NCBI RefSeq assembly: GCF_947497935.1
Contig: NZ_CANMIO010000004.1
Coordinates: forward strand, 62,001-126,000
DNA: 64,000 nt
Origin: an uncultured Shewanella sp.
GTDB taxonomy: Bacteria; Pseudomonadota; Gammaproteobacteria; Enterobacterales; Shewanellaceae
Direction of reading: 5' to 3'
Below are positions 35,920 through 46,383 of the stretch, piece by piece. Every line of letters starts with the position of its first letter. The stretch's first letter is position 1. The notes beneath the pieces were generated by a model. The model saw nothing but the letters and a program-made list of their open reading frames with translations. It did not search any database and was not told the origin of the DNA. The position numbers were made by a program, and so were the translations under genes.

Positions 35920-36537
35920 CTAAACCACTTTCTTTAGCTTCTCTGAATCAATCACTTGTATCGCAGCGAGATAATCTAGCAATGCACTCACCTGAGTGGC
36001 TAAATCTCCCTTGCTAGTATCTATGGTCAGCTCCGCTGCCGTAGGGGTTTCATAAGGTGCCGAGATCCCAGTGAAGTTCTTAATCTCGCCGGCGCGAGCC
36101 TTACTGTATAAGCCTTTTGGATCTCGAGCTTCACACACTTCAATCGGCGTAGACACATGGACCTCAATAAATTGGCCTTCATCAAATAGTGCACGTACGC
36201 GCTCACGCTCTTCCCGTGTTGGCGAGATAAAGGCTGACAACACCACAAGGCCTGCATCGACCATGAGCTTAGCCACTTCGCCGACACGGCGCAGGTTCTC
36301 ATCGCGATCATCCGCGCTAAAGCCAAGATCTTTGCACAGACCATGACGTACATTATCGCCATCAAGCAGGTAAGTGTGAAAGCCAGCGTCGAATAATGCG
36401 CGCTCTAATGCGCCTGCGAGGGTAGATTTCCCTGATCCTGAAAGCCCTGTAAACCATAACAAGATTGGGTTTTGCCCCTTCTGGTCTGCCCGAGACTGTT
36501 TATCAATACTATGCTGGTGCCAAACGATATCAGACAT
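35920..36537 (-). CDS. cysC: Adenylylsulfate kinase CysC
   Basis: A 205-residue protein with the P-loop GLSGSGKST (31-39), [20 protein letters not shown] for APS binding, and the [16 protein letters not shown] segment. It phosphorylates adenylyl sulfate to PAPS with ATP. ATG 36537 has GGAG six bases upstream; the in-frame ATG 36549 overlaps that site. It is the last gene of the cobA-cysD-cysN-permease-cysC block, 98 bp after the permease, so the pathway from sulfate to PAPS is encoded in one strand-coherent run. Confidence 0.95.
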   Translation of the reverse strand: MSDIVWHQHSIDKQSRADQKGQNPILLWFTGLSGSGKSTLAGALERALFDAGFHTYLLDGDNVRHGLCKDLGFSADDRDENLRRVGEVAKLMVDAGLVVLSAFISPTREERERVRALFDEGQFIEVHVSTPIEVCEARDPKGLYSKARAGEIKNFTGISAPYETPTAAELTIDTSKGDLATQVSALLDYLAAIQVIDSEKLKKVV

Positions 36538-36635
36538 AAAAAACTCCAAAAATATAATCTATACAATAGCTAATTAGATGCGCTCACACCATCCAAGCAT
36601 ACGTCTATCCAGCCCCTCCCCTAGATGGAGAAAAG

Positions 36636-38360
36636 CTAAAACGGAAAAAATACGGGTACTAATAACAACACGATTGCCGAGTACAGCAGTGACAACGGTA
36701 ATCCAATACGTACAAAATCACTGAATCGATAATTACCCGCGTTATAAACCATTAGGTTGGTTTGATAACCGTAGGGCGAAATAAAACTCGCACTGGCACC
36801 AAATACCACAGCCAAAATAAACGGCCGAGTATCGACACCGTAATTCAAGGCGATAGCATAGGCGACCGGAAAAGCCAGCGCCGCTGCGGCATTATTAGTA
36901 ATTAGCTCTGTTAGGATCAGTGTCATAAAATACACAGCTACAAACGCTGCAAATACCCCGTAACCATTAATCGCGCCTAATATAAATGAGGCAATATCAT
37001 CGGCAAGCCCGGTCGATAACATCAGGTTTGCCAGGCTCAAGGCACTACCGACTATCACCACCAGCTCAAACGGAAAGCGCCGCTTTAGCTCAGACAAACT
37101 CACCGCTCCTATGGCGATATAGCTCATCAGCAGTAAAATAAGCCCTTTTACCAAAGGTAAGACGCCAGTGAGGCTGGCAAAAATCGTCACTAAAAAGCCA
37201 GCTAGTACCCATTTGCTGCGGCGAGGGTCGAGTCTTACACTCAAATCTAGACCACTCACGGCGGCAAATTCTGATGCCAACTTAGTATTACTGCTAAAGC
37301 TATCACCGGGGGTAATTAGCAACACATCCCCGGCTTGAAGCTCGATGTCTCCCAACCCGCCTTTTAGCGGATGATGACCTCGGCGAATAGCCAATACTGC
37401 GCCGTCAAACTTCTCTCTAAAGGTCGAATCTTTTAATGAGCGACCAACCAGGCTAGAACTAGGTGCAAGCACCGCTTCGACTAAGTTCTGCCCTTTTGCT
37501 TGCTGCTTGCCAAACCACTCAAGCCCATCAAACTGATGCAGTAATTCAACCGACTCTACCGCGCCACTAAAGCGCAAAACATCTTCGCTTTGCAGCACTA
37601 AGTGTGGCGGCACCGGACAGATGCGAATACCGCTACGCTCAAGCTCAACCAAGTAAAGCTTTTTAAGCGCACGTAAGCGATTATCTTGCACGCTCTTGCC
37701 TATCAGCTTGGACTCTTTCGCCACTCTAGCTTCGAGCAAATAGGGCAAAGACTCATCTAGACTCTCATCACGTCTATCGGGTAGCAAATTGGCCAATAGC
37801 ACCAATAAACCCACGCCTGCAGTGACAATCACCATGCCTATCATGGAGAACTCAAAAAAGCCTAGTGGCACTAAGCCCGCGTTCTCCACAAAGGAGTTGA
37901 CGATCAAGTTTGTCGAAGTGCCGATGAGGGTTAAGGTCCCCCCTAAAATCGCCGCATAAGACAGTGGTAGTAGCAACTTAGCTGGCGCATGCGCTTGGTT
38001 TCTACGCACTACAGCAATCAGCGAAGCGACTACGGCGGTGTTATTGGTAAAAGATGACAGCAAGGCGGTGGAAAACCCCAGCTTTGCCATGGTCGATGCC
38101 AATGAGCCTCGCCCCACCACTTGACTCAATTTGCCTAGCAGTGATGTCTTCTCTAACGCTGCCGTCGACATGATCAACAGCACTAAGGTCACTAAGCTGG
38201 CATTAGTAAAACTCGAAAGCGCAGTTTCAAGCTCCACCATGCCCAGCAGGTAGGTGGTTAACGATGCAATAAAAAATAGCGCAGCGGGTGTCCATAGTCC
38301 CGCCATTAAGGCGGCGACTAAGGCAAGTAATATGCACGATAACACCCACAACTCAGGCAC
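36636..38360 (-). CDS. SLC13-family permease with TrkA-C domains, sulfate-linked
   Basis: A 574-residue protein. Twelve or so hydrophobic helices surround a central soluble part (about 195-375) with two TrkA-C (RCK_C) repeats, each having a KLYLVELERSGIRICP- or AVLAIRRGHHPLKGG-type strand and GDVL(L/R) end. Helical halves contain SSFTNNTAVVASL and the ITNNAAAALAFPVAYAIA segments of the DASS/SLC13 family. It begins 2 bp after cysN and precedes cysC, so it is most likely a sulfate importer of the pathway; this is inferred from position, as DASS members vary in substrate. Confidence 0.88.
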   Translation of the reverse strand: MPELWVLSCILLALVAALMAGLWTPAALFFIASLTTYLLGMVELETALSSFTNASLVTLVLLIMSTAALEKTSLLGKLSQVVGRGSLASTMAKLGFSTALLSSFTNNTAVVASLIAVVRRNQAHAPAKLLLPLSYAAILGGTLTLIGTSTNLIVNSFVENAGLVPLGFFEFSMIGMVIVTAGVGLLVLLANLLPDRRDESLDESLPYLLEARVAKESKLIGKSVQDNRLRALKKLYLVELERSGIRICPVPPHLVLQSEDVLRFSGAVESVELLHQFDGLEWFGKQQAKGQNLVEAVLAPSSSLVGRSLKDSTFREKFDGAVLAIRRGHHPLKGGLGDIELQAGDVLLITPGDSFSSNTKLASEFAAVSGLDLSVRLDPRRSKWVLAGFLVTIFASLTGVLPLVKGLILLLMSYIAIGAVSLSELKRRFPFELVVIVGSALSLANLMLSTGLADDIASFILGAINGYGVFAAFVAVYFMTLILTELITNNAAAALAFPVAYAIALNYGVDTRPFILAVVFGASASFISPYGYQTNLMVYNAGNYRFSDFVRIGLPLSLLYSAIVLLLVPVFFPF

Positions 38361-38362
38361 AG

Positions 38363-39802
38363 TTAGCCCTCAACCTTACTGATATCGATAGCATTCCAGT
38401 GAGGGTACTGCTTACGAATTAGCGCATTAAGCTCAAGCTCAAAGTCACTGTATTGTTGCGCTGTTTTCTGCTCTTTGCTGCTCGAAACGGCCATCACAGC
38501 TGCAACCGTGGCGTTAGACAGGCGATCGATTAAGATCATGCCGCCAGTATCACGCACTAAGGTGTAAGGGTCGATTGCAATAGACTCATTAAGCTCAAGG
38601 GTAACGCGTGCCATATCGTTAAGGCCAATATCGCTGCTGTCGTTACGCTCTAAAGTATTAACGTCGACCACATATTCAATTTTTACTACGCTTGCTTGCA
38701 GCTTTTTGCCTGCCACTTTCAGATCATATAACTGGCCAACTTGTAATGGTTTTTCATCCATCCATGCAATATCGGCGCTTACGTGGTTAGCCAATGCAGG
38801 CGCATCTTGCACCTGCGACAACAGGTCGCCTCTTGAAATATCAATCTCATCTTCAAGGGTTAAGGTCACCGCTTGACCGGCAATCGCTTGCGGCAGATCA
38901 CCATCGAAGGTCACGATGCGTGCAACCTTGCTGCGCTTACCCGATGGTAGTGCCACCAACTCATCACCGACGTTAATCACACCCGATGCTAGCGTGCCCG
39001 AGAAACCACGAAAATCCAGATCCGGACGCTGTACATATTGCACAGGGAAACGCACTGGTAGGCTATTAAGTTCACGACGGGTATCAATCGTTTCAAGTAG
39101 CTCTAATAGCGTACCGCCGCTATACCAAGGAGTTTGGCTGCTGTTATCAACCACGTTGTCACCCTTAAGGGCTGACAAGGGTACATAGCGAATATCAATA
39201 TCGCCTAACTGCTCGGCAAACTGGGCAAATTCAGCGCGAATGTTGTTAAACACTTCTTCGTCAAAGCCAAGTAAATCCATCTTGTTAACGGCAACAACAA
39301 AGTGGCGAATACCAAGTTGTGAGGCAATAAACGCATGACGACGTGTTTGAGTTTGTACCCCATAACGAGCATCAACCAAGAGCACTGCTAAGTCACAAGT
39401 TGAAGCACCGGTTGCCATGTTGCGGGTGTATTGCTCGTGGCCCGGCGTGTCGGCAATAATGAATTTACGCTTGTCACTTGAGAAGTAACGGTAAGCAACA
39501 TCAATGGTAATGCCTTGCTCGCGCTCCGCTTGCAGACCATCCACCAATAGGGCTAAATCGACTTCTTCACCTGTTGTACCTAGCTTGGCACTGTCACTCT
39601 TTAGGCTAGCTAACTGGTCTTCATAAATTTGGGCGCTGTCATGTAGCAGACGGCCAATTAGGGTACTCTTGCCATCATCGACACTGCCACAGGTTAAAAA
39701 GCGTAATAGCCCTTTATGCTGCTGTTGTGACAGGTATTCTTTCACACCTAAATCTTCAAGTTCTGCCGCTAATCGGGCGTTATTGTTTACTGCTTGGTTC
39801 AT
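38363..39802 (-). CDS. cysN: Sulfate adenylyltransferase subunit 1, CysN
   Basis: A 479-residue GTPase subunit. The G-domain has [18 protein letters not shown] (G1), [12 protein letters not shown] (G3) and NKMDLLGF (G4), followed by EF-Tu-like barrels (about 250-470). With CysD it adenylates sulfate to APS, with GTP hydrolysis driving the reaction. It is 42 bp downstream of cysD and 2 bp before the SLC13 permease. Length is normal for CysN without a fused CysC domain; cysC is separate here. Confidence 0.95.
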   Translation of the reverse strand: MNQAVNNNARLAAELEDLGVKEYLSQQQHKGLLRFLTCGSVDDGKSTLIGRLLHDSAQIYEDQLASLKSDSAKLGTTGEEVDLALLVDGLQAEREQGITIDVAYRYFSSDKRKFIIADTPGHEQYTRNMATGASTCDLAVLLVDARYGVQTQTRRHAFIASQLGIRHFVVAVNKMDLLGFDEEVFNNIRAEFAQFAEQLGDIDIRYVPLSALKGDNVVDNSSQTPWYSGGTLLELLETIDTRRELNSLPVRFPVQYVQRPDLDFRGFSGTLASGVINVGDELVALPSGKRSKVARIVTFDGDLPQAIAGQAVTLTLEDEIDISRGDLLSQVQDAPALANHVSADIAWMDEKPLQVGQLYDLKVAGKKLQASVVKIEYVVDVNTLERNDSSDIGLNDMARVTLELNESIAIDPYTLVRDTGGMILIDRLSNATVAAVMAVSSSKEQKTAQQYSDFELELNALIRKQYPHWNAIDISKVEG

Positions 39803-39844
39803 AATGATCCCTTAGAATTCTTTAGCCACATCCCTTACGGGATA

Positions 39845-40753
39845 TTAGAAATATCCCTGACGCTTTTTAAGCTCCATAGAGGCACTTTGATCAGCATCGA
39901 TAAGACGTCCTTGACGCTCGCTTGAACGGGTCAACAACATCTCTTCAATAATCTTTTCTAAAGTATCGGCCTCTGAATGCATCGCGCCGGTCAGCGGGTA
40001 ACACCCTAACGTTCTAAACCGAACCAATTCCTCTTTAGGTTGCTCGCCGTCAGCCAATGGCATTCTGTCATCATCAACCATGATCATCATGCCATCACGC
40101 TCAACAACTGGACGCTTCTGAGCAAAATACAGCGGCACTAGCTGAATATTCTCTTGATAGATATATTGCCAAATATCCAGCTCAGTCCAGTTCGACAGAG
40201 GGAATACTCGAATGCTTTCGCCTTTATTCACCGCGCCATTATAGGTACGCCATAATTCAGGGCGTTGGTTCTTAGGATCCCAAGTGTGGTGCTTATCGCG
40301 GAACGAATAGACACGCTCTTTAGCACGAGATTTTTCTTCATCGCGGCGTGCACCACCAAATGCGGCATCGAAGCCATACTTATTCAGCGCCTGCTTTAGG
40401 CCTTGGGTCTTCATGATATCTGTGTGCTTAGCACTGCCATGTTCGAATGGGCTGATCCCCATCTCGAGCCCTTCAGGGTTCTTATGAACCAAGAGTTCAA
40501 AGCCAAACTCTTTCGCCTGCTCATCACGAAAGGCGATCATCTCTTTAAATTTCCAGTCGGTGTCTACGTGCAACAAGGGAAATGGGATCTTTCCAGGATA
40601 GAAAGCTTTGCGAGCTAGATGGAGCATCACAGAAGAGTCCTTACCGATGGAATACATCATCACTGGGTTATCAAACTCAGCCGCCACTTCGCGGATAATT
40701 TGAATGCTCTCAGCTTCCAGTTGTTGCAAATGGCTTAACTCTTTCGCGCCCAT
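39845..40753 (-). CDS. cysD: Sulfate adenylyltransferase subunit 2, CysD
   Basis: A 302-residue protein with the PP-loop ATP pyrophosphatase motif ([20 protein letters not shown]), the [20 protein letters not shown] segment and the R-rich [17 protein letters not shown] loop. It catalyses ATP plus sulfate to APS with CysN. ATG 40753 has GGAG nearby. It is 160 bp downstream of cobA on the same strand, so it may have its own promoter or be read through. Confidence 0.95.
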   Translation of the reverse strand: MGAKELSHLQQLEAESIQIIREVAAEFDNPVMMYSIGKDSSVMLHLARKAFYPGKIPFPLLHVDTDWKFKEMIAFRDEQAKEFGFELLVHKNPEGLEMGISPFEHGSAKHTDIMKTQGLKQALNKYGFDAAFGGARRDEEKSRAKERVYSFRDKHHTWDPKNQRPELWRTYNGAVNKGESIRVFPLSNWTELDIWQYIYQENIQLVPLYFAQKRPVVERDGMMIMVDDDRMPLADGEQPKEELVRFRTLGCYPLTGAMHSEADTLEKIIEEMLLTRSSERQGRLIDADQSASMELKKRQGYF

Positions 40754-40913
40754 GCTAATTCTCCGTTTTCTTCAATCAAATATTTTGTTATTACGGCTCA
40801 CTCGAGATCATTGAGTTAGCCGAGCCGTTACGTTAAGGCGTAACCAATTTAAGCTATCGATTCATTCGGTTGTGTCGCCAACTCTGTCAATGCAGTCATC
40901 ATTTGATCTGAGT

Positions 40914-41729
40914 TTATTTCAGTTGTGCGGCTAAATCAGAATTCTTAATCAGCTCTGCCTGTGGCGTAAACCAATTTAGGCTATCGGCTAACTCAACCAC
41001 TTCACCGATTACCATCAAAGCGGGCATTACAAGCTCTGGATGACTGGCTAGCTCATCAATATTGTCTAGGTTACCGATAAACACCCGCTGCTCACTCGTG
41101 GTCGCTTTCGATACGATGGCAACTGGCGTTTCGGCTTTTCTGCCCGCACTGAGCAAGCCCTGCTTAATTAGTCCAGCGTTTAAGATCCCCATGTAGATCA
41201 CTAAGGTATTGTTAGGGTTGGCGTAACTCTGCCAATCCATAGGGCGACTCTCTAACTTGCAATGACCGGTAATAAAGCTCACGCCTTGGGCATAATCTCT
41301 GTGAGTGAGGGGAATACCTGCATACGCCGCCGTACCACTTGCAGCGGTAATCCCAGGAACAACTTCGAAATCAACACCCGCCTCGACTATGCTTTCTAGC
41401 TCTTCACCGCCGCGACCAAAAATAAACGGATCGCCGCCTTTTAAGCGCACCACATTCTTGCGAGTGTAGGCCTTGGTCACTAATAGCTGATTAATCTCGC
41501 TTTGCGCGGCGCTATGAAGGCCAGCCCGTTTACCCACGGCGATTTTCTCAGCATTTTTAGGGATTAACGCAAGGATATCGTCACTGACGAGTGCATCGTA
41601 AAGTACCGCGTCGGCGCTTTGCAGCACACGATAGGCTTTTACCGTCAGCAGATCGACATCACCAGGACCGGCTCCCACTAGCCATACTTTTCCTCCAGCG
41701 GCTTGACCCGGTAAAGTTACAATCTCCAT
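40914..41729 (-). CDS. cobA: Uroporphyrinogen-III C-methyltransferase (SUMT)
   Basis: A 271-residue SAM-dependent methyltransferase: GAGPGDVDLLTVKAYRVLQ, KRAGLHSA, RLKGGDPFIFGRGGEE and the VPGITAASGTAAYAGIPLTHRD segment. It methylates uroporphyrinogen III at C2 and C7 to give precorrin-2, the precursor for siroheme. That explains its place in front of cysD, because CysI needs siroheme. Only the SUMT domain is present (no CysG dehydrogenase/ferrochelatase domains), so those steps must be encoded elsewhere. Gene order matches what I recall for Shewanella cobA-cysDN. Confidence 0.92.
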   Translation of the reverse strand: MEIVTLPGQAAGGKVWLVGAGPGDVDLLTVKAYRVLQSADAVLYDALVSDDILALIPKNAEKIAVGKRAGLHSAAQSEINQLLVTKAYTRKNVVRLKGGDPFIFGRGGEELESIVEAGVDFEVVPGITAASGTAAYAGIPLTHRDYAQGVSFITGHCKLESRPMDWQSYANPNNTLVIYMGILNAGLIKQGLLSAGRKAETPVAIVSKATTSEQRVFIGNLDNIDELASHPELVMPALMVIGEVVELADSLNWFTPQAELIKNSDLAAQLK

Positions 41730-41784
41730 CGCGCTACCTCACTCTGATTTCTTGTAGTGAAATATAGCCGCCTCCTTATTCCAT

Positions 41785-41802
41785 AATAAATAGATATTTA
41801 TT
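41785..41802. promoter_or_regulatory. Perfect 18-bp AT-rich palindrome upstream of cobA
   Basis: AATAAATA-GA-TATTTATT, followed 3 bp later by GTTATAAC (41805-41812), both in the spacer before the cobA ATG. Candidate operator for a sulfur regulator such as CysB; not proven. Confidence 0.45.
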
Positions 41803-42141
41803 AGTTGTTATAACTTTTTGTTATTTAAGAGGTGTGCGTGTAGAGACAAAAACTGAATTGACCTATGTAACGCATTGTATAAAAAGAGTTAAATCCATTC
41901 ATCCAATTCGTTTGTTCCGATGAGCTAATACTAAGGTGACTTTTAGCACTAACTTATTGCATTTAGATCTAATCTGGGCGGTATTTTAATTGCGAAATAT
42001 GAGCTTGGTCCAAGTTAATCCACAGCAAAACCGATAACGACTCAGTTACTAATTTGCTGAATAACTGTTAATAGCTAAGATGGCTAGGTAGAATCTTTCG
42101 CATAAGAAGATGAAACTGCTTAAACAAATTCAGGGAATGCG
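41803..42141. other. Divergent intergenic region cobA / pldA
   Basis: The promoters of cobA (minus) and pldA (plus) must lie in this AT-rich stretch. Beyond the palindromes at its left edge I see no conserved site or small gene. Confidence 0.4.
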
Positions 42142-43107
42142 ATGAACAAATTAGCTGTGCTACTGTTAGCCTCTGGCTTGTGCTGCTCTTTTAGCCTTTA
42201 TGCTCAAGGTGAGACCCAAACGAACAAGGGTAAAGAAAGCGAGACTGAAGTAAGTGATTCCGATATTGAAGTGAAACCCAACAAAGAGGTGTCCCTTTTA
42301 GATAAACGGATCTCGGAAGAACGTGCGACCGATGAACTGCCTTATGTCATCACGCCCCATAAAGTTAATTATATTCTCCCAGTCACCTACAGCAAATCGC
42401 CCAATATGGCGCCTTTTGCAGAAGAAGCTGCCGAGCACCCTTTTACCTTAGATAACATGGAAGCCAAGTTTCAAATCAGCTTTAAGTTTCCACTTTGGCA
42501 TAACGTGTTTGGCGACAATGGCCACCTATTTGCAGCCTACACCAACCAATCCTATTGGCAGGTTTACAACAAGGATATCTCCTCCCCCTTCAGGGAAACC
42601 AATCACGAACCCGAGATCTTCATGCTCTTTACCAACGACTGGCAAATTGGCCCGCTGAAAAACTCATTTTGGGGATTAGGCGCAGTGCACCAATCAAACG
42701 GTCAATCGGGCTCACGTTCACGCAGCTGGAATCGGTTATATGGCACCATGGTTTTTGATAATGGCCCTTTTGCATTAGAAGCTAGAGCATGGTGGCGCAT
42801 TCCTGAAGATGAAAAGGAAACGCCTCAGTCACCTAAAGGCGATGACAACCCTGATATCACCGACTATATGGGCAATCTAGAGGTTACTGGAGTATACGGT
42901 ATTGACGATCACAGGTTCAGCCTGATGGTACGTAACTATATTCAAAAACCTAACTATGGCGCGCTTGAGTTCACTTGGAGCTACCCGATTTTGGGGAACT
43001 TAAGACTTTATACTCAGTATTTTAATGGCTACGGTGAAAGTTTAATCGACTACAATGTACATAACCAACGCATAGGTATCGGAGTTTCGATTAACGACAT
43101 CTTATAG
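42142..43107 (+). CDS. pldA: Outer-membrane phospholipase A1 (OMPLA)
   Basis: A 321-residue protein: signal to about residue 21, an acidic linker, then a barrel of about 240 residues. The catalytic His183-x-Ser185 (HQSNG) and Asn197 (WNR) match the His-Ser-Asn triad of OMPLA. The enzyme hydrolyses sn-1 and sn-2 acyl chains of phospholipids in the outer leaflet when it dimerises with calcium. Length is close to other gammaproteobacterial PldA. The next gene starts 94 bp later. Confidence 0.92.
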   Translation: MNKLAVLLLASGLCCSFSLYAQGETQTNKGKESETEVSDSDIEVKPNKEVSLLDKRISEERATDELPYVITPHKVNYILPVTYSKSPNMAPFAEEAAEHPFTLDNMEAKFQISFKFPLWHNVFGDNGHLFAAYTNQSYWQVYNKDISSPFRETNHEPEIFMLFTNDWQIGPLKNSFWGLGAVHQSNGQSGSRSRSWNRLYGTMVFDNGPFALEARAWWRIPEDEKETPQSPKGDDNPDITDYMGNLEVTGVYGIDDHRFSLMVRNYIQKPNYGALEFTWSYPILGNLRLYTQYFNGYGESLIDYNVHNQRIGIGVSINDIL

Positions 43108-43201
43108 TCGACACTTTCTAATCGACAAGGTTAGCTCGATATCAAAAGCGTCTTTAACAGGCTAAAAGTAAAAGCTTTAAGCCTGCCTTACAAGGATGGT
43201 T

Positions 43202-44683
43202 ATGACGTTGAGCTATAAAGGCATATTTGGCGCTTTCACCCTACTTATCTGCATGAGTGGCGCGCTACTCAGCTACCTGTCGTTCTTCCCTGATAAAGTC
43301 ACAAACGAGCTCAATCATAGGCAATATCAGCAAGATCTTCGCCTATTTCTAAAGGAGACTAAGCAACACTCAGCCTTTGCCGCCATTGAACCTCAGCGCC
43401 TGATAACAATCACCGAAACCGTAAACAGACTGCAGCAAAGCTCCCGAGGCTTTAATTCTTCGGCCCTGCTACAACAGCAACTACAACAACTGTTATGCCT
43501 GCTCAATGACCCCGGCGCGTTTGCCCTCTCTCATCATTCTACTGAGCTCGAAAGACTTCCTATCGAGCCGGTATTTGATGGTCATAACTGGCAGGCATGG
43601 ACCAATCAGGGCTGGCTAATGGATCCAGATTTCCCTTACCTGTCACACATTGATGGCATCCCTATTAGCCGCTGGGTACAGGCAAGCCAGCACTATTTGG
43701 CAGACTCCCTAAAACACTCTAGCGCTGCGCAGGCTAATTGGTTAAAGCGAATTGGGCAACTTAGAGGTGAGATAGGTCTTAAGGCTAGTAATGACTCGGT
43801 TGTGACGCTAACCAATGGTGAAACCAGTGTGCAGCGTCCCCTAACCTTAGTGCTACATGGCAAGCAGCAAGAGTACGCGCTTGTAAACAAAGCGAAGACA
43901 AGCGTATACCAAGGTCGGATGTTTCGGTTACCCTCACAGGTCGATGCCGAAACCTTACAGATGCTTACCCAGCAACTGAGCTCACAACAATCGACTAACC
44001 ACAGCGGCTCGTCGACTTCACCACTCATTATCGACATTCGTGGGATTAAGCAGCCACAACAGTTGCTGACAGCTTGGCTAAGTAAGCACCTTAGCGATAA
44101 CAACAGCAAGCCTAGACAAAAAGTCATGGCTGTACTGCAATACAAACGCTTTGCCAGCGCCAGAGCCGACCGTATCGCGAATCAATACACATCCATGGAG
44201 CAGTTAAGCTTTTTTGAGCAGATCGAACTTAACAATAAAGGCTTTGATAATGCATTAAAACAAGACTCGCAATTTAGTGATTACCTTGTTCGTAAACACC
44301 CAGCACTCGATGAGGCGCCGATGGGGGTAAGTCCATTACACGTTTTGCTGCGAATAGATGCCAACTGCGAGCAAGAGTGTGAGTGGATAGCTTTGGCATC
44401 AAAAAGTTGGCCTAGAGTCTCTCTAATCGGTGAAACAAGCCGTGGTAGCCTTAGCCCACGTTATCAGTTCACCTTGCCAAACAGCGGTATTCAAATTCAA
44501 TTTAGCTCTGGGCTAGTCTACAAAACTAATGGCCAGCTGATCTCAGGTGTAGGAGTTTCCCCTGCCATACAGCTACAGCAGCAGGCCTTCAGAAACGATA
44601 ATATTGGCCAACTTATTACCGAAAAATTATTAGCCAAAATGTCCTCACCAAATATGGGCCCCTTAGCCGCGCTCCCAGAGTGA
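43202..44683 (+). CDS. S41-like membrane-anchored protein, probably not an active peptidase
   Basis: A 493-residue protein with one N-terminal membrane helix (about 8-28) and a large periplasmic region. The C-terminal ~200 residues follow the tail-specific protease (S41) order: PLIIDIRG, VLLRIDANCEQEC, then SLIGETSRGSLSPRYQFTLPNSGIQI and the NGQLISGVGVSPAI ending. In active S41 enzymes a SAAE-type nucleophile follows the first two; here that site reads QECE, so the Ser is missing. ATG 43202 is preferred over 43196 because AAGG is then correctly spaced. It follows pldA and may be cotranscribed. Confidence 0.6.
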   Translation: MTLSYKGIFGAFTLLICMSGALLSYLSFFPDKVTNELNHRQYQQDLRLFLKETKQHSAFAAIEPQRLITITETVNRLQQSSRGFNSSALLQQQLQQLLCLLNDPGAFALSHHSTELERLPIEPVFDGHNWQAWTNQGWLMDPDFPYLSHIDGIPISRWVQASQHYLADSLKHSSAAQANWLKRIGQLRGEIGLKASNDSVVTLTNGETSVQRPLTLVLHGKQQEYALVNKAKTSVYQGRMFRLPSQVDAETLQMLTQQLSSQQSTNHSGSSTSPLIIDIRGIKQPQQLLTAWLSKHLSDNNSKPRQKVMAVLQYKRFASARADRIANQYTSMEQLSFFEQIELNNKGFDNALKQDSQFSDYLVRKHPALDEAPMGVSPLHVLLRIDANCEQECEWIALASKSWPRVSLIGETSRGSLSPRYQFTLPNSGIQIQFSSGLVYKTNGQLISGVGVSPAIQLQQQAFRNDNIGQLITEKLLAKMSSPNMGPLAALPE

Positions 44684-44798
44684 ACAAGCCGTGACTGAAA
44701 ATCCCTTGAGCTACAATAGTCGGCAAGTTCGGAGATCTTTTTCCATGATTCTAAACGAATTCATTCCATCAATCGGCTAACTAAGGTATAAGAGCCCC

Positions 44799-45659
44799 AT
44801 GAAAACCCCAAAACGACTCCAACCTCTGGTTGATGAAGGACTGATTGACGAAGTGATTCGTCCGTTAATGAGCGGCAAAGAGGCCGATGTTTACATTGTC
44901 AGATGTGGCGATGATGTTCGCTGCGCCAAAATTTATAAAGAAGCCGATAAGCGTAGCTTTAAGAAGGCCGTGGAATATAGAGAAGGCCGTAAGGGTCGTA
45001 ACTCTCGCCGCACCCGCGCCATGGAGAAAGGCTCCAACTACGGTCGTCAAGAACAAGAGCAGGCTTGGCAGAATGCCGAAGTTGATGCGCTGTTTCGCCT
45101 AGCGAATGCTGGCGTGCGCGTACCAACACCTTACGGTTGTTTCGACGGCGTGTTATTGATGGAGTTGATCACCGATGAAGCGGGTTACGTTGCGCCACGA
45201 CTAAACGATGTGAGCCTCACTGCTGAAATGGCCACCGCTCACCATGCTTTGGTGATGAAAGATGTGCAACGTATGCTCTGTGCAGGCCTTATTCACGGCG
45301 ATCTATCTGAGTTTAACGTACTGCTGGATCATACCGGTCCAGTGATTATTGATCTGCCTCAAGCTGTCGATGCCGCGGCAAACAATAATGCTAAACGTAT
45401 GCTGCTGCGTGACGTTAACAATATGACCCAGTACTACGGTCAATTTGCGCCAGAACTGCTTGGCAGTAAATACGCTCAAGAGATGTGGCTTAAATTTGAA
45501 TCAGGTGATTTATTGCCTGACACTGAGTTAACAGGCCAGTTTGTTGAAAGTGAACACAGCGCAGACATTGAATCTGTATTGGCTGAGATCCAAGCAGCAT
45601 TTGAAGAAGAGCAAGATCGCAAAGCGCGCATTCAAGCTGAAACAGAAGATGAGTTTTAA
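44799..45659 (+). CDS. RIO1-like serine protein kinase (PA4780 class)
   Basis: A 286-residue protein with RIO-kinase motifs: GKEADVYIVR glycine-loop equivalent (26-35), Lys44 (CAKIYK), catalytic HGDLSEFNVLL (166-176; Asp168 and Asn173), and metal-binding IIDLPQ (183-188, Asp185). A basic insert (RKGRNSRRTR) is at about 64-73 and an acidic tail ends the protein. RIO kinases act in ribosome maturation in archaea and eukaryotes; the bacterial class is less well characterised. It is a single gene with its own terminator. Confidence 0.88.
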   Translation: MKTPKRLQPLVDEGLIDEVIRPLMSGKEADVYIVRCGDDVRCAKIYKEADKRSFKKAVEYREGRKGRNSRRTRAMEKGSNYGRQEQEQAWQNAEVDALFRLANAGVRVPTPYGCFDGVLLMELITDEAGYVAPRLNDVSLTAEMATAHHALVMKDVQRMLCAGLIHGDLSEFNVLLDHTGPVIIDLPQAVDAAANNNAKRMLLRDVNNMTQYYGQFAPELLGSKYAQEMWLKFESGDLLPDTELTGQFVESEHSADIESVLAEIQAAFEEEQDRKARIQAETEDEF

Positions 45660-45705
45660 TAGCAATCTAGTTATCTGATGCCAATCAACTGATTTTGATT
45701 TAAAG

Positions 45706-45737
45706 AAGCCCTGCGATGTCATCATTGCAGGGCTTTA
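45706..45737 (+). terminator. Terminator of the RIO-like kinase gene
   Basis: AAGCCCTGC (45706-45714) / GCAGGGCTT (45727-45735), 12-nt loop, then a T-run. Confidence 0.75.
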
Positions 45738-46383
45738 TACTACCTTAGTTTTGTTCGTCAAAGTACACCCACACTTGATCACTGACCTCATCAACATACC
45801 TCTATTGCTTGCGATAAATATCGAGTTTACTCACTTCTGGACAAAAGCAATTCACCACGGCGAATATGGCTAAGCCATGCGCTAATAAGCGAGAGATAGC
45901 GAACAGGCCGGTAAACACGGATGTCATTGGAACATAGAGGACACGAAGAAAGGCTACAGTTCGCAGTAAGCTCAGATGTCACTACTTCTGTGGAACGCTG
46001 TAAAGCCGTCCTTGGCCACTCTGCGGTTTCATCCCTGAAACCGAAGCCCACAGCCGTACCGACATCTGACTATTCACCTCTCCGAATTAGCTACTTCAGA
46101 TGTTACAAACTCATTTCTGGACATTTCCAAGTTAGAAATCGAACAATTACAGCCTAAACGTAAGCACCAACTACCCTGTGTAGATACGGCTGAAGCCGTC
46201 GAAAACATGGATGTTTTCGTTGAGCTTCCAAGGATGGACTTGCTGCGTGTCACGGCAATGTCTGCACATACCCCGCTGGAGGCGATTGATAGCAATGAAG
46301 GTGCAATTCATAACTCGCTATCAGATAGCGCTACCCAAATAAATGTAATTAGCCTTCATTCCAAGGCTAATCGAATTTGCGGT
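45738..46383. other. Long convergent intergenic region without a gene
   Basis: About 650 bp between the kinase terminator and the peroxiredoxin stop. Frames on both strands (for example 45827-46051 minus, 45921-46157 plus) have no ribosome site and no recognisable product. It contains local palindromes (TACGGCTGAAGCCGT near 46181, CGCTATCAGATAGCG near 46318, ATTAGCCTT-N6-AAGGCTAAT near 46350) and an imperfect direct repeat ACTCAC/TTTCTGGACA at 45829-45843 and 46109-46123. The last palindrome may terminate the peroxiredoxin gene. Appears to be decayed or mobile-element-derived DNA. Confidence 0.45.

Noticed and set aside
43693..44145. A 150-codon minus-strand frame
   Set aside because: Antisense to the S41-like gene, with a Cys/Leu/Ser-rich product typical of shadow frames.
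45827..46051. A 74-codon minus-strand frame in the long intergenic region
   Set aside because: No ribosome site, no recognisable product; kept as non-coding.
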